Assembly: GCA_007026445.1 (NCBI GenBank)
Contig: VDMD01000047.1
Location: 154,765-218,764 of the forward strand
Source: Schizophyllum amplum
Lineage: Eukaryota; Basidiomycota; Agaricomycetes; Agaricales; Schizophyllaceae
Length of the DNA stretch: 64,000 bases
Reading direction: 5' to 3'
Within the stretch, counting starts at the first letter, position 1. Every line of letters begins with the position of its first letter. A program made the position numbers and the translations under genes. The notes below the pieces were generated by a model that saw nothing but the letters and a program-made list of their open reading frames with translations, was not told the origin of the DNA and made no database searches. This document shows, in pieces, positions 33,106 to 44,817 of the stretch.

Positions 33106-34876
33106 TCAAGCCTCATCCCCCTCCCAGCGCGCGATGCGCTGCTTCAGCTGCTGCATGCGTGCGCGGTTGTTGCTGTTGCGGCCGTTGCCACGACCGTTAC
33201 CGCCGCGCCCGTTGCCGTTGCCATTCGAGTTGTTGTTACCGGTCGAGGCAGCGGAGGTGATGGTCGACGACGCGGCACCAGCGGTTGCGGTGCCGGTCGC
33301 AGCGGCGAGATCGGCTGACGCGGTCTTGACTGAGAGAGGAGTCAGTCTTGCAAACAGCAGGATAGGATATGTACACGTACTACCACCAAGCAACTCGTCA
33401 ACAACATCAGTCTGGAAGAAACCGACACCAGCGTTGCCGGCGTTGATGGACGTCGTGCCCGCCTTCTGGTCAGCGTCGGCCTCAGCGTTGATCTGGTCCG
33501 TGATGTCCTGAAAGGCGATTAGCTTGAGTAGACGATAGCCCGAGCGCGAGGCGTACAGAGTCTTGGCCGAACTGGCCGGCGTCGATCTCATCGCTAGCCA
33601 TCAGGTCAAGGGCCTGCTCGATGGCCAGCTGGACAGCCTTCTTCAGGTCAACAGCGTTCTGCTGCGACAAAGGACCGTCGTTGCTCTGGGCATCGGTCGA
33701 GTTGCCACCGGTGGGAGAGGCATCGTCGAAGCCAGCCATGCGGTCGATGGGAACTGCAATGTGTAAGCGCATGGTCATGAACATCGGCGTCCGAAGAGCT
33801 CACTGTCAATAGCAGTGCCGGTGGCGGTCTGAGATGACACCGTCAGTCTATCATTGAGTTCACAAAGCGTGAACACTAACCTTGAGCTCGTCGATCAGCT
33901 GGGCAGTGAGCTTCTGGCGGGCAACGAGGATGTCGCGGTCGAGAAGCTCGCGCTTTTGCTTGAGCTGCTTGAGCTCGTCGTGACGCTCAGCAAGACGACG
34001 ACCGAACAGGCCGTTGTTGCGGTTGCCGTTGTTGGTGTTCTTGTTGTTCCTGCCGCTGCCGTTGTTGCTGTTGTTGTTGTTGTTGTTGCCAGTAGACGCG
34101 ACAGCGTTGTTGGCTGTAAACTCTGTTAGCCAGTCTGAGGTCCTGTATGCAGAAACCACTTACTGCTCTGGGAAACAGCAGCGCAACCGCCGAAAGGACC
34201 AGCACCGTTGGCGAGGGAACCAGTGTCAGCACCGCCGTTGTTGAGGCGGATAAGGCAGGTCGCGCCGTCGGTACCGCCAGTGCACTTGGTGTTATCCGGG
34301 ATGCTGACGGTGATGGACGAGTTGGCGGGGCCGTTGCTGGATCTCCGTCAGTACCGAGCTTTGACAAGGAATATCGGCATACTCACTGGAGAATACCGTT
34401 CACGCCCGGGGGCTGGCTGGTAACGTCGATCGTGGTCCAGGTCTCACCGGTGGCGTCGGTGTTGATCTCTGCGGTGAAGGGACCTCCACCGTCGGCGTTG
34501 ACCTGGAAGACGCCCATGGTGAGGAGGCCGTTGGTCGGAATGGTCGGTACGCCGCCCATGGCCTTCTCAACGGCCGCCATCGACTGCTCGATATCGATGG
34601 AACCGGCCAAGAGGGTAGAACCACAAGGGTCTGCGTAACAATTGAGAAAAATACAGCTGCAGCGTCAAGAGAATACGCACCGGTGGTCGTGTCCTTGAGG
34701 ACGGGCGTGTCAAGCTGGAACGGCTGCTCGGTGGTACCACCGCGAGCAACCTCGCCGTTCATCGTGACACCAAGACCGAGGCCGTTGACGCCATTGGCGC
34801 CATCGATGGAGTTGATGAAGGCGTGGGCGTAAGCCGAGGAAACAGAGAGGGCAAGAACAGCAAATGTAGAGAACAT
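33106..34876 (-). CDS. Egh16/Gas1-like secreted protein (DUF3129) with poly-Asn linkers
   Basis: Eight exons (34876-34681, 34630-34387, 34336-34164, 34113-33881, 33828-33804, 33753-33557, 33507-33384, 33329-33106) give 471 residues. A signal peptide MFSTFAVLALSVSSAYAHA leads into the DUF3129 domain: GVTMNGEVARGGTTEQPFQ, TNGLLTMGVFQVNADGGGP, CTGGTDGATCLIRLNN and GPFGGCAAVSQ, with paired cysteines. After it come Asn-rich linkers (NNNNNNSNN), a Lys/Arg-rich helical segment, an acidic helical segment, and a second Asn/Gly/Arg linker. In pathogenic fungi such proteins are secreted during appressorium growth; in saprotrophs their job is unclear. The long C-terminal extension is unusual for the family. 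Confidence 0.85.
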
Positions 34877-35628
34877 GGTGACGAAAATGAAGACGACAGA
34901 TGAAGGAGAGTGTATGCAAGGGGCGCCGGGCTAGTCAAAACCTGCCAGAGGTGAAGGAACGAAGGAGAAGACGAAGGGAACACGGAGGGAGGGCCTGTGA
35001 CCGAAGGAACGAAGGGGGCGAGGGAAAGCGACGCGCGAACCGCTTTTTATCCTTGCCAGGGCTTCGGCCGCCGCATGTTAGAACTTGATATCACCAAGAC
35101 ACCCAGGTTACTGGGTTACGGACATGCGCAAGTGAGCTGGCTCAGTCTTCCCGCGAGTGAGAGAAGGTTTCTCCGAGTTCTCCGTAGGCGATCGAGGCAT
35201 GCCAAGAACACCGCCGTCTTGGTTGTTAGGCAATCGAGAGACAGTTCCTATCAATGAAGTATCAACGTCTCAAGGTGCCCGATGATGCGCGTGGGCGAAT
35301 GGCCGGACCGCCCATTGCCGTCCAATAAAAAAGGGGCGACGTGCTGTCATCCGAGCTGGTTCGATTTTGACTCGAAGCCCGTCGAAAAGCGGTCAATCAA
35401 GTGCAAATGCATGCATGTTGAGCGGGGCCGGGGAAGTACGAGCGCCCAGAGCAGCTACTCATCCAGCTCCTGAGCGCATATAACTAGCGCACACCGTCGC
35501 ATAGACATGAGCAGGTAAGAGGTTGGGCGTGCAGGATCGCAGAACTGCACTTGTGTACAGCAAATTAGAATAGATAACTACCTGAACCAAGTCCGCAGGC
35601 CGCAGCCCTCGGCGAGCCTCTCTCAATT
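34877..35628. other. intergenic region
   Basis: This holds the promoter of the Egh16-like gene (a TATA-like GGATAAAAAG on the minus strand near 35045) and the 3' flank of the DUF3433 gene. No coding sequence is supported. Confidence 0.5.
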
Positions 35629-38423
35629 TCATGATCGCAATGGCGACGATGACGGCCTAAATCTTTCCTGGAACGACGCAAAGACGCTGCGCCGACGCAG
35701 ATCCCCCGTCTGGGGAGTGCGCGCCGCGTCGTAGCCGTCCTCCCCTTCCATGACTATCTTCATAGTCGTGGCATCGATGCGAAAGCGCCGGCCGGCAAGG
35801 GCTTGCCGGATGTCCTTGTCGCTTGCGTTCGTCTGGTCTGCGAGCAGCGTGCCGATACTGGTCTGGGCCCCCAGGGACACCGCGGACGCGATGGTGCCAG
35901 GCTGCCCGCCAACGTTGGTGAGGACAACGAGCGCGTGGTTGGCATGCAAGACGTACCTGATGGCGGAGGCGCAGTTGTTTTCGGTCACTTCGGTGCAAGA
36001 CTTGGCTGACGATTGTCAGGATAGCGAGTATGAAGAAGGCGACGGTGAGCAGGTGCACGGCCACATCGCTGGAAAAACAGTCAGCGATGAAGCAAAGACC
36101 ACAAGCGGCTTCACCTTAGGAATAATCGCTTTTTGAAAGATTTGACTTGCACGATCATGAGCTGATGGTCCTCCACGAAGTAAAGTGAGCGAGCGATGAG
36201 CTGAAGATATGTGCTCTGCGCTTATGTGTCAGTAAGGTATAGCGGCGAACCAAGCGGTAGAGAAACTGACGTATACAACATCGCTCGATGCCGTGAAATC
36301 ATCTGCAGCGAAGCTGGCTTGCAGACCGCCTGCCCTTTGGGACGCCTGCTGGAATACAGCCGCCGGTAGCGATAGCCTAGTCGCATTTGCTCGCTCCAGG
36401 ACATAGCTGGATGCCCATCAGCGTACAATCCAATGTCTTATATTCGACGCACGCACGCGTCGGGGTTTGTCAAGTTGAAGGCGACACCATTGAACGGGAC
36501 GCCGTTGAGGGTGCTCATATTGCCAGCCAAACCCGAAAAATTGGACGAGGACGTGAATGGGCCAATCTCGTGCACGGCGGTGATGTTGCCTGATGCGTGG
36601 TCGACACCGACAGTGACGTCCAATAGCTCGAAAGACGGGTAGCAGAACGTAGCCGAGGCCTGTGCAGAGGGCTGATATCTGGGTAAGCACGGAGGTCAGT
36701 GTGCCGCCTGTAGCAAAAAGCGTGTACGAACGTGAAGAACCAGAACACGACCGGCGCGAAGGGAGGGGCGACGCCGGATGTGCAGTTCAGCGCGTCCGTG
36801 CCGAAGAGGCTCACGGCTCGATGGTCGACTTGCCATGATTGGCTGCAGCCATCCACGTCCGCGCTCAGCAGCCACTCGTCAACTGTGTCGTTGACGTGGT
36901 GGTTCATATCCACGGTCACGGCGCGGCAGTTGGTGGTGGTCTTCATCGCTGTGGTATTCGCTGTAACGGTGCTGTTTGGCGGATAGACAGGTAGCTATCA
37001 CGCGCTCATGAGCTTGGAAGTCGCTGCATGCTGATGGATCTACTTACCTCAAAGGGCGCGATGGTGTAGCCGTCATGTATGAATGACGGCTCTTTCAGAT
37101 CATACAGAACGGCGGCAGACGCAAAGCCTGCGGCGGTGAGAAATGCTGCACAGTTGTTCAGGACGCGGCTGCAATAGTCGGAAGCTCGAGATACATACGT
37201 GTGAGGTCGCTGTCTGTGAGATCTGTAGCCAGGCTAACGGATGACATTCTGTCGACGAGGGCGTCTATGTCGACGAATTAGCGGATGAGTGCATCGATCC
37301 GCGCTTTCTGCAGACCTTTATCTTGCAGCCACACATCGCGCACTGCGAAAAGCGCCGCCGCTAACGGCTGTAGAGCGAGCGAAAGCAAAACCATCCCCGT
37401 CGTGAGTGCGACGGTCCAGTGCCGGTTGTGAGCGGCAGAGGCCCAGACGATGAAGTTGCTGCATGTTTGGAGTCAAATTTAGGCCGTAGAATACGGAACA
37501 CGATGGGGGGAAGGAAGATGAAGGGAGAAGCAGAATGATGGGCGAGCAATACGGCAGATTACGCACTTTTGCCGCGTGTAGTCCAGCAGGAGGCTGCGCT
37601 GCGGCGGCGAGTCACCGTGTGCGAGATCGATATAGGGCTGCCGTGGGATGTACGTGAGTATCTTGATTCTTCATCACGCATGCATGACTGCTCAAAACGC
37701 TCGATTACTCAACAGACTCGCTCGCGGAACACCTTGGATAGCCTAACACAATAACTCGCGAAAGCAAACGCACCTGCATCTTCTTTACTTCGAAATCCGA
37801 CCACGCAGCAGCCGCGGCTATGGCTGCTGCCACGATGACCGGCGGCAGGGTATACAGATAGTGCCACTTGTCGCGCATGTTGCTGACATCGCCCTGCACG
37901 TCCCAGCCTGAGGAACAAGTCCAAATGTAAGCGGCTGACTTCGACTCGGGATATGTGTAGGCACCAGACCGTAAGTACGGCGACTCACCTTGATTCCGTT
38001 GACTATAATGCAGCGCAACCTCCAACCCAATAGCAAGAAGGACCAGGATCGTCGCCAGCAGTACCCAGAACCACGTCCGCAGCGGGACGGGTACCCAGTC
38101 TTTGAGAGCCTCTGACGGCGGCGACGGCGGCGGAGACTTCGCCCCATAGGCCGCCCATGCGTCCGCTTTGTCGGGCGGGTAGGTTGCGTACTGGGTGTCG
38201 TCCGAGGAGTCGGCGCTGTGGTCGGCGCTGAGTAGGCGCTGTTCGGTGTCGTGTGGGGATAAGGAGGGCTGATGTGATCCTCTGTCAGTGTTGAAGGGGC
38301 ATGCGCAGCGAGGAGGTGATTACCCTTCTTGGAGGGCCTCCTTGGGCGGGTAATCTGTGCGACAAACCTATCTTTTCAGTACGATTATACGGAGCTTGGG
38401 GCGAGGAAGTACTCACTGGTCAT
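35629..38423 (-). CDS. DUF3433 multi-pass membrane protein
   Basis: Fourteen exons (38423-38417, 38354-38324, 38281-37989, 37907-37774, 37637-37567, 37458-37316, 37264-37199, 37145-37048, 36994-36728, 36659-36457, 36406-36271, 36215-36115, 36068-35957, 35901-35629) splice in phase to 644 residues. Features in order: acidic/Pro-rich cytosolic N-terminus; membrane helix WFWVLLATILVLLAIGLEV; helix in PPVIVAAAIAAAAAW; DYTRQNNFIVWASAAHNRHW; a helix with LSLALQPLAAALFAVRDV. A large Asn- and Cys-containing lumenal domain with glycosylation sites follows, then LPAAVFQQASQRAGG, a last helix (LTVAFFILAILTIVSQV) and PGTIASAVSL...FRIDATTMKIVM. This order is typical of the fungal DUF3433 family, whose function is unknown. 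The first coding exon is only 7 bases. Confidence 0.88.
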
Positions 38424-38917
38424 GGCGGGGGGCGACGGGAAGGAGGGGACTAGGGATGACACTGAAGAGGGTTAAGTACGATGGGCGCAGCATGGGCGTC
38501 TAGCGCGATGGGCGCTCGATGGGCGCTTGATGATACTTCAGTCTCATGGCTGTATGGCATGCTGGGCATCACAGCTTTTTCCTACATGCAGGTACACTTG
38601 CGAGTCTGAAACAGCGATGTGCCGATCTGCATACAATTTCAAGGCGCACGTTTTATGGGCTTCGACGGCACGACTTGCGTTGAAGATCGTAACGGTCTCG
38701 GAGCGGGGGTTGAGCCTGGGTTGAGCTAAGCTGGAGGATATAGCTGCCAGTTTGGCAGTCAATCTTGGTAGTGCTTTCGACGCGCCAAGGCAAAGGAACA
38801 TGAGCGAATCGTCTGAGTGATAGCGAATAGCAGAAATCCAGGTCAACATACAACATAAGATACATAGACCAAGTGGTAGAGCCGAAGTGCGGCCCGACAG
38901 CGAAGGTGCCAGCGTAA
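38424..38917. other. intergenic region
   Basis: This lies between the DUF3433 start and the VPS29 stop. GATGGGCGC repeats occur at 38478-38527. No gene is seen. Confidence 0.5.
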
Positions 38918-39708
38918 CTACCAGCCATTGTTGGGCGGTGGGCTGCTTGGCACTGGGCTCGGTATGCTCTGCGGCATGACGGTACTGCGGGGACCAATTG
39001 GCGGTTCCGCTTCCTTCCTCCATTCGATCTTCTCGACGCGAACCTCGCCTTCGACGAGTTGATAGACGTAGGTGACAACGACTGGACCCTGGATATCCAT
39101 AAGGGCGAAGCAGGGGGTAACATCCCTTGAGCGAATGATCAGACGCGCTTTAGGACGCGTCAGTGGGACGACGCACCCCTTTAGGTTCCCAGACCAAGCG
39201 CCGGTGGCTGAGCCGGGGTTCACGAAGAACCGGTTGTCGTACTCCAGCGCCTGGAAGCTTGTGGGGTATTAGGCCGAGCAAGCAACGAAATAGGCAGAAA
39301 CGCACGTATGTGTGTGTCCAGATATGAGGACATCTACGTCCATTTGCCGCGCGAGGGCACCGAGAGAGTCAAGATCGCCTGTGGGCACGCATTGGTGGCC
39401 GTGGATGACCCCAATCTTGATGGGACTGTGGTAGACAGTCACGGACATGGGGAATGGTGACTGAGCAAAGTCGTGAGTAGGTTACAATGTGGAAGGGATA
39501 CTGCACGCACCTCATCGTAGTCGCCCTTCACGACGTGCACGTCGGGGGATATGGTCCTGAGATAGTCATAGGTCTCCTTGTCGCAGACATTGCCGGTACA
39601 GAGGATCTGTTGAATCTTTCCGGGGACGAGGAGCTTCTTGAATTTGTTGGGCAGGTCGTGTATTCTGTGCGGGATATGCAGGTCGCCAATGATGAGTACG
39701 AGGACCAT
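38918..39708 (-). CDS. VPS29: retromer subunit Vps29
   Basis: Exons 39708-39511, 39460-39306, 39257-39177 and 39125-38918 give 213 residues. The metallophosphoesterase-like fold is clear: [69 protein letters not shown] and [18 protein letters not shown]. Vps29 is a scaffold of the retromer complex that returns cargo from endosomes to the Golgi. The third intron (39176-39126) is 51 bases, a multiple of three, without a stop, so retention would add 17 residues. A Pro/Ser tail ends the protein. The gene shares a 141-base promoter with the MPDU1 homologue. Confidence 0.95.
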
Positions 39709-39849
39709 GGCGCCTATAGGACGCGACTGACCGGGGATTCGGAAGGCGCGAATGCACCAACGCCACAAACGCGGGACCATCTGACGCAAACAAACACATC
39801 GCGAACACGTTGGGGGCGCTTGCGACGCGCACGCGCTTCACCGCGAGCT
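39709..39849. promoter_or_regulatory. 141-base bidirectional promoter, VPS29/MPDU1
   Basis: The two start codons face away from each other across only 141 bases. No TATA box stands out; two housekeeping genes probably share a nucleosome-free region. Confidence 0.6.
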
Positions 39850-40892
39850 ATGACGAGCATTACGCGAAACCTCCCTTGGTTCGTCCGCGACCTGGGCATC
39901 TCCATTGTTGGCGGCGTGAGCTCCTTCCCGTCTAATTCTCTACGGAATAGGCACTCAAGTTTCCCCAGAAATGTTACGTCTCGCTTGTTGAAAACCTTGC
40001 CTTCGATGATGTAGACTGCCTCAAGCTTGCATTATCAAAAGGCCTGGGCTTGGGCATTGTTGCAGGCAGCTGCATAATGAAGGTGCCGCAGATCTTGCTC
40101 AGTGCGCACTTACCTTCCCTCCTTCCTCTGCTCATTGACTGACGCGCCATACAAGTTGCACGGAAACACTCCGCGCGGGGGATCTCACCTTCTGGCACCG
40201 CGTTCGAGACGCTCGCCTACGCCATCAACCTCACCTACTCCTACAGGAATCAGCTCCCCTTCTCAACATATGGCGAGAACGCATTCCTTACCGCTCAGAA
40301 CATAATCATCATGCTCCTGATTATGCGCTATGCCCCTCGCCCCCACGCCCTCATATCCAAAGGTTCCGACTCGCGCACGACAAAGCTACTCAGCACCTTT
40401 ATGGTCATGGCTGTCTGTGGTGTCATACTCCTTGCCGTCCCGCCACCCATTCTCGCGACATTCCAAGCCCTCACGCTCCCCATCAGCGTCGTCTCCAAGG
40501 TGCCACAAATCATGGAGAACCTGCGCAATCGGTCTACAGGCCAGCTCTCTGCTTTTGCCGTGATGCTACAAGTCGGCGGCTGCGCCGCGCGCGTCTTCAC
40601 CATCACACAAGAGGTGGACGATGTGCTGGTCGCCCTCGGCGCGCTTGTCGCGCTTGTCCTCAACGCCGTCATCGCCGCGCAGATGTGGATGTACTGGGGC
40701 CAAGATCCCGTCGCACCGCCCAAGATCAAGGTGGAGGAGAAGTTAGAGCCTGTGTTGGCAAGGAGTAGCGAGAAGCCCATCATCGACAGGACGCCGCCAC
40801 ACTCGATTTCGCGAGCAGGTACACCGAGCATATCGCGCCCCGGGACGCCGTCAAGTCGCAGTGGGCGAAACTGGTCGAGGAAGGTGGATTAA
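39850..40892 (+). CDS. MPDU1 homologue, PQ-loop protein
   Basis: Exons 39850-39915, 39969-40101 and 40156-40892 give 311 residues. The first PQ motif is in KVPQILL (exon 2), the second in SKVPQIMENLRNRSTGQLS; hydrophobic helices alternate between them (IIIMLLIMRYAP, VMAVCGVILLAVPPP, ALGALVALVLNAV). MPDU1 is an ER membrane protein needed to use dolichol-phosphate mannose in glycosylation. The C-terminal 50 residues are Ser/Pro-rich and disordered. Sequence around the start and the two introns is canonical. Confidence 0.92.
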
Positions 40893-41074
40893 TCTATATG
40901 CTGCAGTGTATGCTAGGTCTAATGGGAACAATTTCTTCTTCTTTTGTCGGTGCCTGTCATTCGCCAGTCCGTCTACGACGTTGTATGAGGCCAGTCGACA
41001 TTGGAAGACCAGGGCACATGTCGTATTTATGTCAGTATGTATTCGCCCCTCGCGCTTCGTTCGGTGCGGTGATG

Positions 41075-42669
41075 TCACTCGTCGTCTAATGGTAGACACT
41101 GTACCGTGCGAGTCAGCGCTGTGCGTTATAAGGCAAGGCGGAAGCGGACTGACGCGGTACTCGATGTAGCACTCGTGCTTCTCCCCTCCGCGGGGCTTTG
41201 TGTAGGGCATGAGATACTGCAGGCTCAGCAAGCCGTCCTCGTCAATGCGCAGTGAGGTCTTGGTAGAACTTTGCACGGCCTTGAGCGTCCGAGATATGTA
41301 GCTGAACCGGTAGCTGAGAGAGCATGAATGAAGTTCTGCGCAGACTGAAGGCGGTGTCGGCAGCAGGTCGCTTACCTGAACTGGACCGTCTGGGCACACT
41401 CGAACGTTCTAGGACATCTCGGTCATCTGGGTAGTCCATCTTTGAACGATGCGTGAAGTGAGTCTATGAGCGAAGTGAACTGTGCGCGAGGTGGCTTTAA
41501 GCCGTATCAGCTCTTCACTCACCTCCGTGCTCCCAAATGTGCCTTCGGCTCTGATACGAAAGAGAGGCTTTGCGGCGTTGTTGGGTGCTCGTCGTCTGCC
41601 GTCGTCTTCAACAGGTCGAGGGTTGCTGATGAAGGTGAGCTTCTCGATGGAGGGATCGAGTTCAGAAAGCGCTTCGCGGAGCCAGGAGGACTGTGAAGCG
41701 TTGGTCAAGGGTTTCCACTGACAGTGTGAAGGTTTACCGCACCTTCAAGATGATCTGGACAGCGCTGCGGCACAGTGAGTCGAAATAAGACATATGCAAC
41801 ATCCAGCTGACGCACGTATGTTCGCTGTCAAAAGGCAACTCCAGATGCGAGTCCGCCTCGTACGTGGAGATTTGGCAGGTAGTCATGGGACCCGAGGCAT
41901 CCTCCGCCCTACAGAGATCCCGTCAGCCGCTGTCTCACTTCCCACAGCGTGCAACCAGCATACAGCAGAAGCACCAGCGGATACCCCTCCCCAGAAAAAG
42001 ACAATCGCATCCCCGTGCGCTTGTCCCCCGTTCCGCCGAGGAAATGTTCGATCCCGCGGCCGGTCCTCCTCCCTCCGCCGCCGCCCCCTTCACCATCCTC
42101 GGCACCATCGTCGTCCTCCGCTCGCCGCCATTTCTTGTGCGCGGTAGAGTTGGGCGCGCCGCCGGGCCCTGCGCTGCCGAAGATGTTGAGGCATTCGAGC
42201 AGGGTGGTGAGTGCACCTCGAATGCGGCGGCAAGGTCGGGCTCGGCGGCGTCGGGAGGGGTGTAGACGTATTCGTCGAATATGCCGGGGTAGATGTAGGC
42301 GATGCCTGGGTGTGAGTAGGAATGCAGTGCATGTGCCAAGACAGGTCAGAGAAAAGGGATACAGGATAAGGATGATGTACTTGCCTAAGAGGGAGCGGGC
42401 CTCCTCGACGATAACTTTGAGGCCCTCGCCGCTGATGGAGATTGTGGCGCGCTGAGGATGTCAGATCATAAGTTTTGTGAGGGATAATAGTAATAGACGT
42501 ACGGTGGCGAAGTTGACGCCTCTCAACATTCCGGCGAAGAACCGAACGTCGTGGACGGATGCTCGCAGAACCTGGGCTGCTGAAAAGGCGCTTTCGGAAC
42601 GACATTCGTATGGCTTACAGTTATGGTAGGAGTGTCTTCTGACTGCGACATGGGCTGGCTATCATCCAT
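41075..42669 (-). CDS. RAD1: checkpoint clamp subunit Rad1, two frameshifts
   Basis: Exons 42669-42619, 42571-42503, 42451-42385, 42305-41964, 41908-41816, 41764-41743, 41690-41523, 41439-41376, 41313-41154 and 41098-41075 encode about 353 residues. Rad1 marks: VLRASVHDVRFFAGMLRG, GIAYIYPGIFDEYVY, LLECLNIFG, ALSELDPSIEKLTFISNP and IEYRCLPLDDE at the end. Rad1 joins Rad9 and Hus1 in the 9-1-1 DNA-damage clamp. Intron 3 is GC...AG (GCAAGT donor). Two single bases are missing: near 42212 (between AAAFEV and LTTLLEC) and near 41405 (between DVLE and FECAQ). Exon lengths confirm each loss. Since both sit in short homopolymers, assembly error is more likely than loss of function. Confidence 0.85.
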
Positions 42670-42932
42670 CTGAGCAAGTTTGTGAGTTCAGATTCTAAAT
42701 TCCAAGTGGTTGAGAACAACGCGCGAGTTGTTGTCACACGTTCATGCGCGCATGATGAATCACGTGGATTGACAGGTGGCGCAGTTCAACTTCAGGTCGG
42801 CGGTATTCGCCGTCTTTGAACGGACAGCTTCCGGTATGCAGGAGGCCAAGGGCTTGGAAGACGCGATTCCATAGAGTCTATATTCCTATGACTTTTTACA
42901 GTCGAAATAATGGAGAAAGAAGAGTGTTTCGT

Positions 42933-44344
42933 CTACTGCTGAAACGCGAGAATGTATTCCTTTGTCTTCTTCTCGCACTCGTCGAAGAGCTTCAACGCAT
43001 CTGCCAACTTCCTCGTCGTCTCAGCGTCACTTGCCAGTGCATCCTTGAGCTTGGCAGCATTGTCGGCCAAATATTGGACTTCTAAAACTCATGTCAGCAG
43101 GCTGTACCTTTGACGGGGAAAGGGATGACGGTATACCTAGCAAGTCCGCTGAATACGACGGCACTGGCGGAGCAGTTAATCTCTCCTGAGAGACCTCTGG
43201 CAGCACCGCGAGCTGGTCGAGTATGCCGCCGGAGATGGTGAGGTGTGCGGGTGTAAGGAGGCAAGGCAATGGCCTGGGGAAGCGGTGTGTGAACATCTCA
43301 TGCTGGGCGTACAGCAGGACGACATACCTCTTTCGCTGTTACAATACTGCCAGGATGTCAGCCAGCAGAATATGATCTGGACGCAAACCCAGGCGGGCTG
43401 CCTCACCTTGCAGGCATGACCAACGTCTTCGAGTTGATCTTTTTGAAGGCATCGAGAACGGTCAGGATGACCGAGACATCGGATGTTCAGTGCAGGATCG
43501 GCAAATTCGCGCCACACGGTCGGCTCGAAATGGACACGCAGCTCTGTGCCGCTGATGAGCACTGCATGCACAGCAGCAGCGAGAGCCAAGACAGGGAGGA
43601 ACCGCACCATTGAAGTAGGGCGCGACGTAAGTGCACCCCGCCTGACTCGAGGCAATCGCTTGCGGCAAGGAGAAGAGGCAAGTACCCAGGGTTTGGGATG
43701 CCTCCGTCCTGAAGCTTCTTGCACGCGAGGGCGGACTCGGCGGAGACGGGATCTTGATGCATACGCGCTCTTCGGGATGCCGAAATCGGCGAATAGGGAC
43801 ACAAGTTTTTTCGCGTGCGCAACGGTCTTTTTCGGTGTCGTAGGACGTGGAAGGAGAGGTTTGGGCGTGCACGTTGCCGGTGAGGTAGGGGTACACCTCC
43901 TGGGCCAGAAGGACGGTCTAGAAGAGATTGTTGTTACTGAGGTGCTACTGGTGTCACAGGGGGTATTGAGTATCGGACAATCGACTCACGGCGACATCGA
44001 TGACATCCATCGCGAAGGACTCGGAGGTGCGTTCAGTGCCCTTGGAGAGGACATGGGTGATGGCTTTTTCACGAGATCCGCACGTTCTGGTAGCGCGACT
44101 GGCCGGAAGTTATGCCTAGACAAAGCATGTTGCTCATTAGCGCAACGTTCGATAAGTGTTGAAGGTTTATTGAGGACATGTGGGGTTAAAACCCCGGCTC
44201 AACTGGCGTGCATACCTGATTCGAAGTCATGTCGCAGAACTTACAGCGCCATCGGCAGAGTGACGCTTGGCGACAGACGGATCCATGGAGTCAACGTCCA
44301 CGGTGACAACATTGCGGATTTGTTTGCAGAAGGGTGGGAGACAT
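42933..44344 (-). CDS. transaldolase-family protein, many single-base frameshifts
   Basis: Conserved pieces run in order on one strand but jump frames. They are VVTVDVDSMDPSVAKRHS and FCDMTSNQ; AITHVLSKGTERTSESFAMD; EVYPYLTGNVHAQTSPSTSYD (split: EVYPYLTG, NVHAQTSPS); and KKLVSLFADFGIPK with VCIKIPS, which carries the Schiff-base lysine. AESALACKKLQDGG, LGTCLFSLPQAIASSQAGC, ELRVHFEPTVWREFADPAL, HLTISGGILDQLA and a helical tail to LAFQQ complete the protein. Together they make a full-length class I aldolase/transaldolase fold of fungal type, acting in the non-oxidative pentose phosphate pathway or a related sugar reaction. I count about nine one-base gains or losses, mostly at homopolymers such as an A5 run near 43830. 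Splice sites are intact. See the finding on sequence quality. Confidence 0.75.
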
Positions 44345-44817
44345 GGCTGATATCGGAGAAGGAGACGGATGGGAGGAAAGTTGTGGGGAGGAGGAAGGAA
44401 GAGACAGCGTGGGCAGGATTGCCTGATAAGCAGACGCTGGCAAACACGCCGTCGGGGAAAGGCCGTCACGGTGGGGTCTCATAAAACGATGCGGCGGGCG
44501 GACATAACATCTCTGTGCAAGAAGGTCATGTGGGGACAAATCTGGTTCCAGAACAACTGAAGTGCGCGAGGACGAGACCACTGCTTCACCTTGATGGCAA
44601 CTTCCAGGCTTCACAGATGTTGGGCAAGATATGCAAATGAGAGTTGAGATGCAGAATTTTGCGTCAAGTATGTGAGTACAGCGTTCACAAGCAGGATCGA
44701 ATCAGCATGGGAGTGGAAGGAAGAGGGACTGAGGGGGAGCCGAAGGCGCGGAGCTCGGCCCGATGTGCCGATTCCCGACTTCCAAATTTTGGAGCGGCGC
44801 ATTTCGAGCGTGCATTC
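44345..44817. other. intergenic stretch between divergent genes
   Basis: This holds the promoters of the transaldolase-family gene and of the mL38 gene. No coding sequence is supported. Confidence 0.5.

Noticed and set aside
39850..40892. Second gene on the opposite strand of the MPDU1 homologue
   Set aside because: The antisense frame lacks any start context or motif; the plus strand shows both PQ loops.
41073..41130. tRNA-like start GTCGTCTAATGGTAGAC
   Set aside because: No B box or pairing stems follow, and the sequence is the last exon and intron of RAD1.
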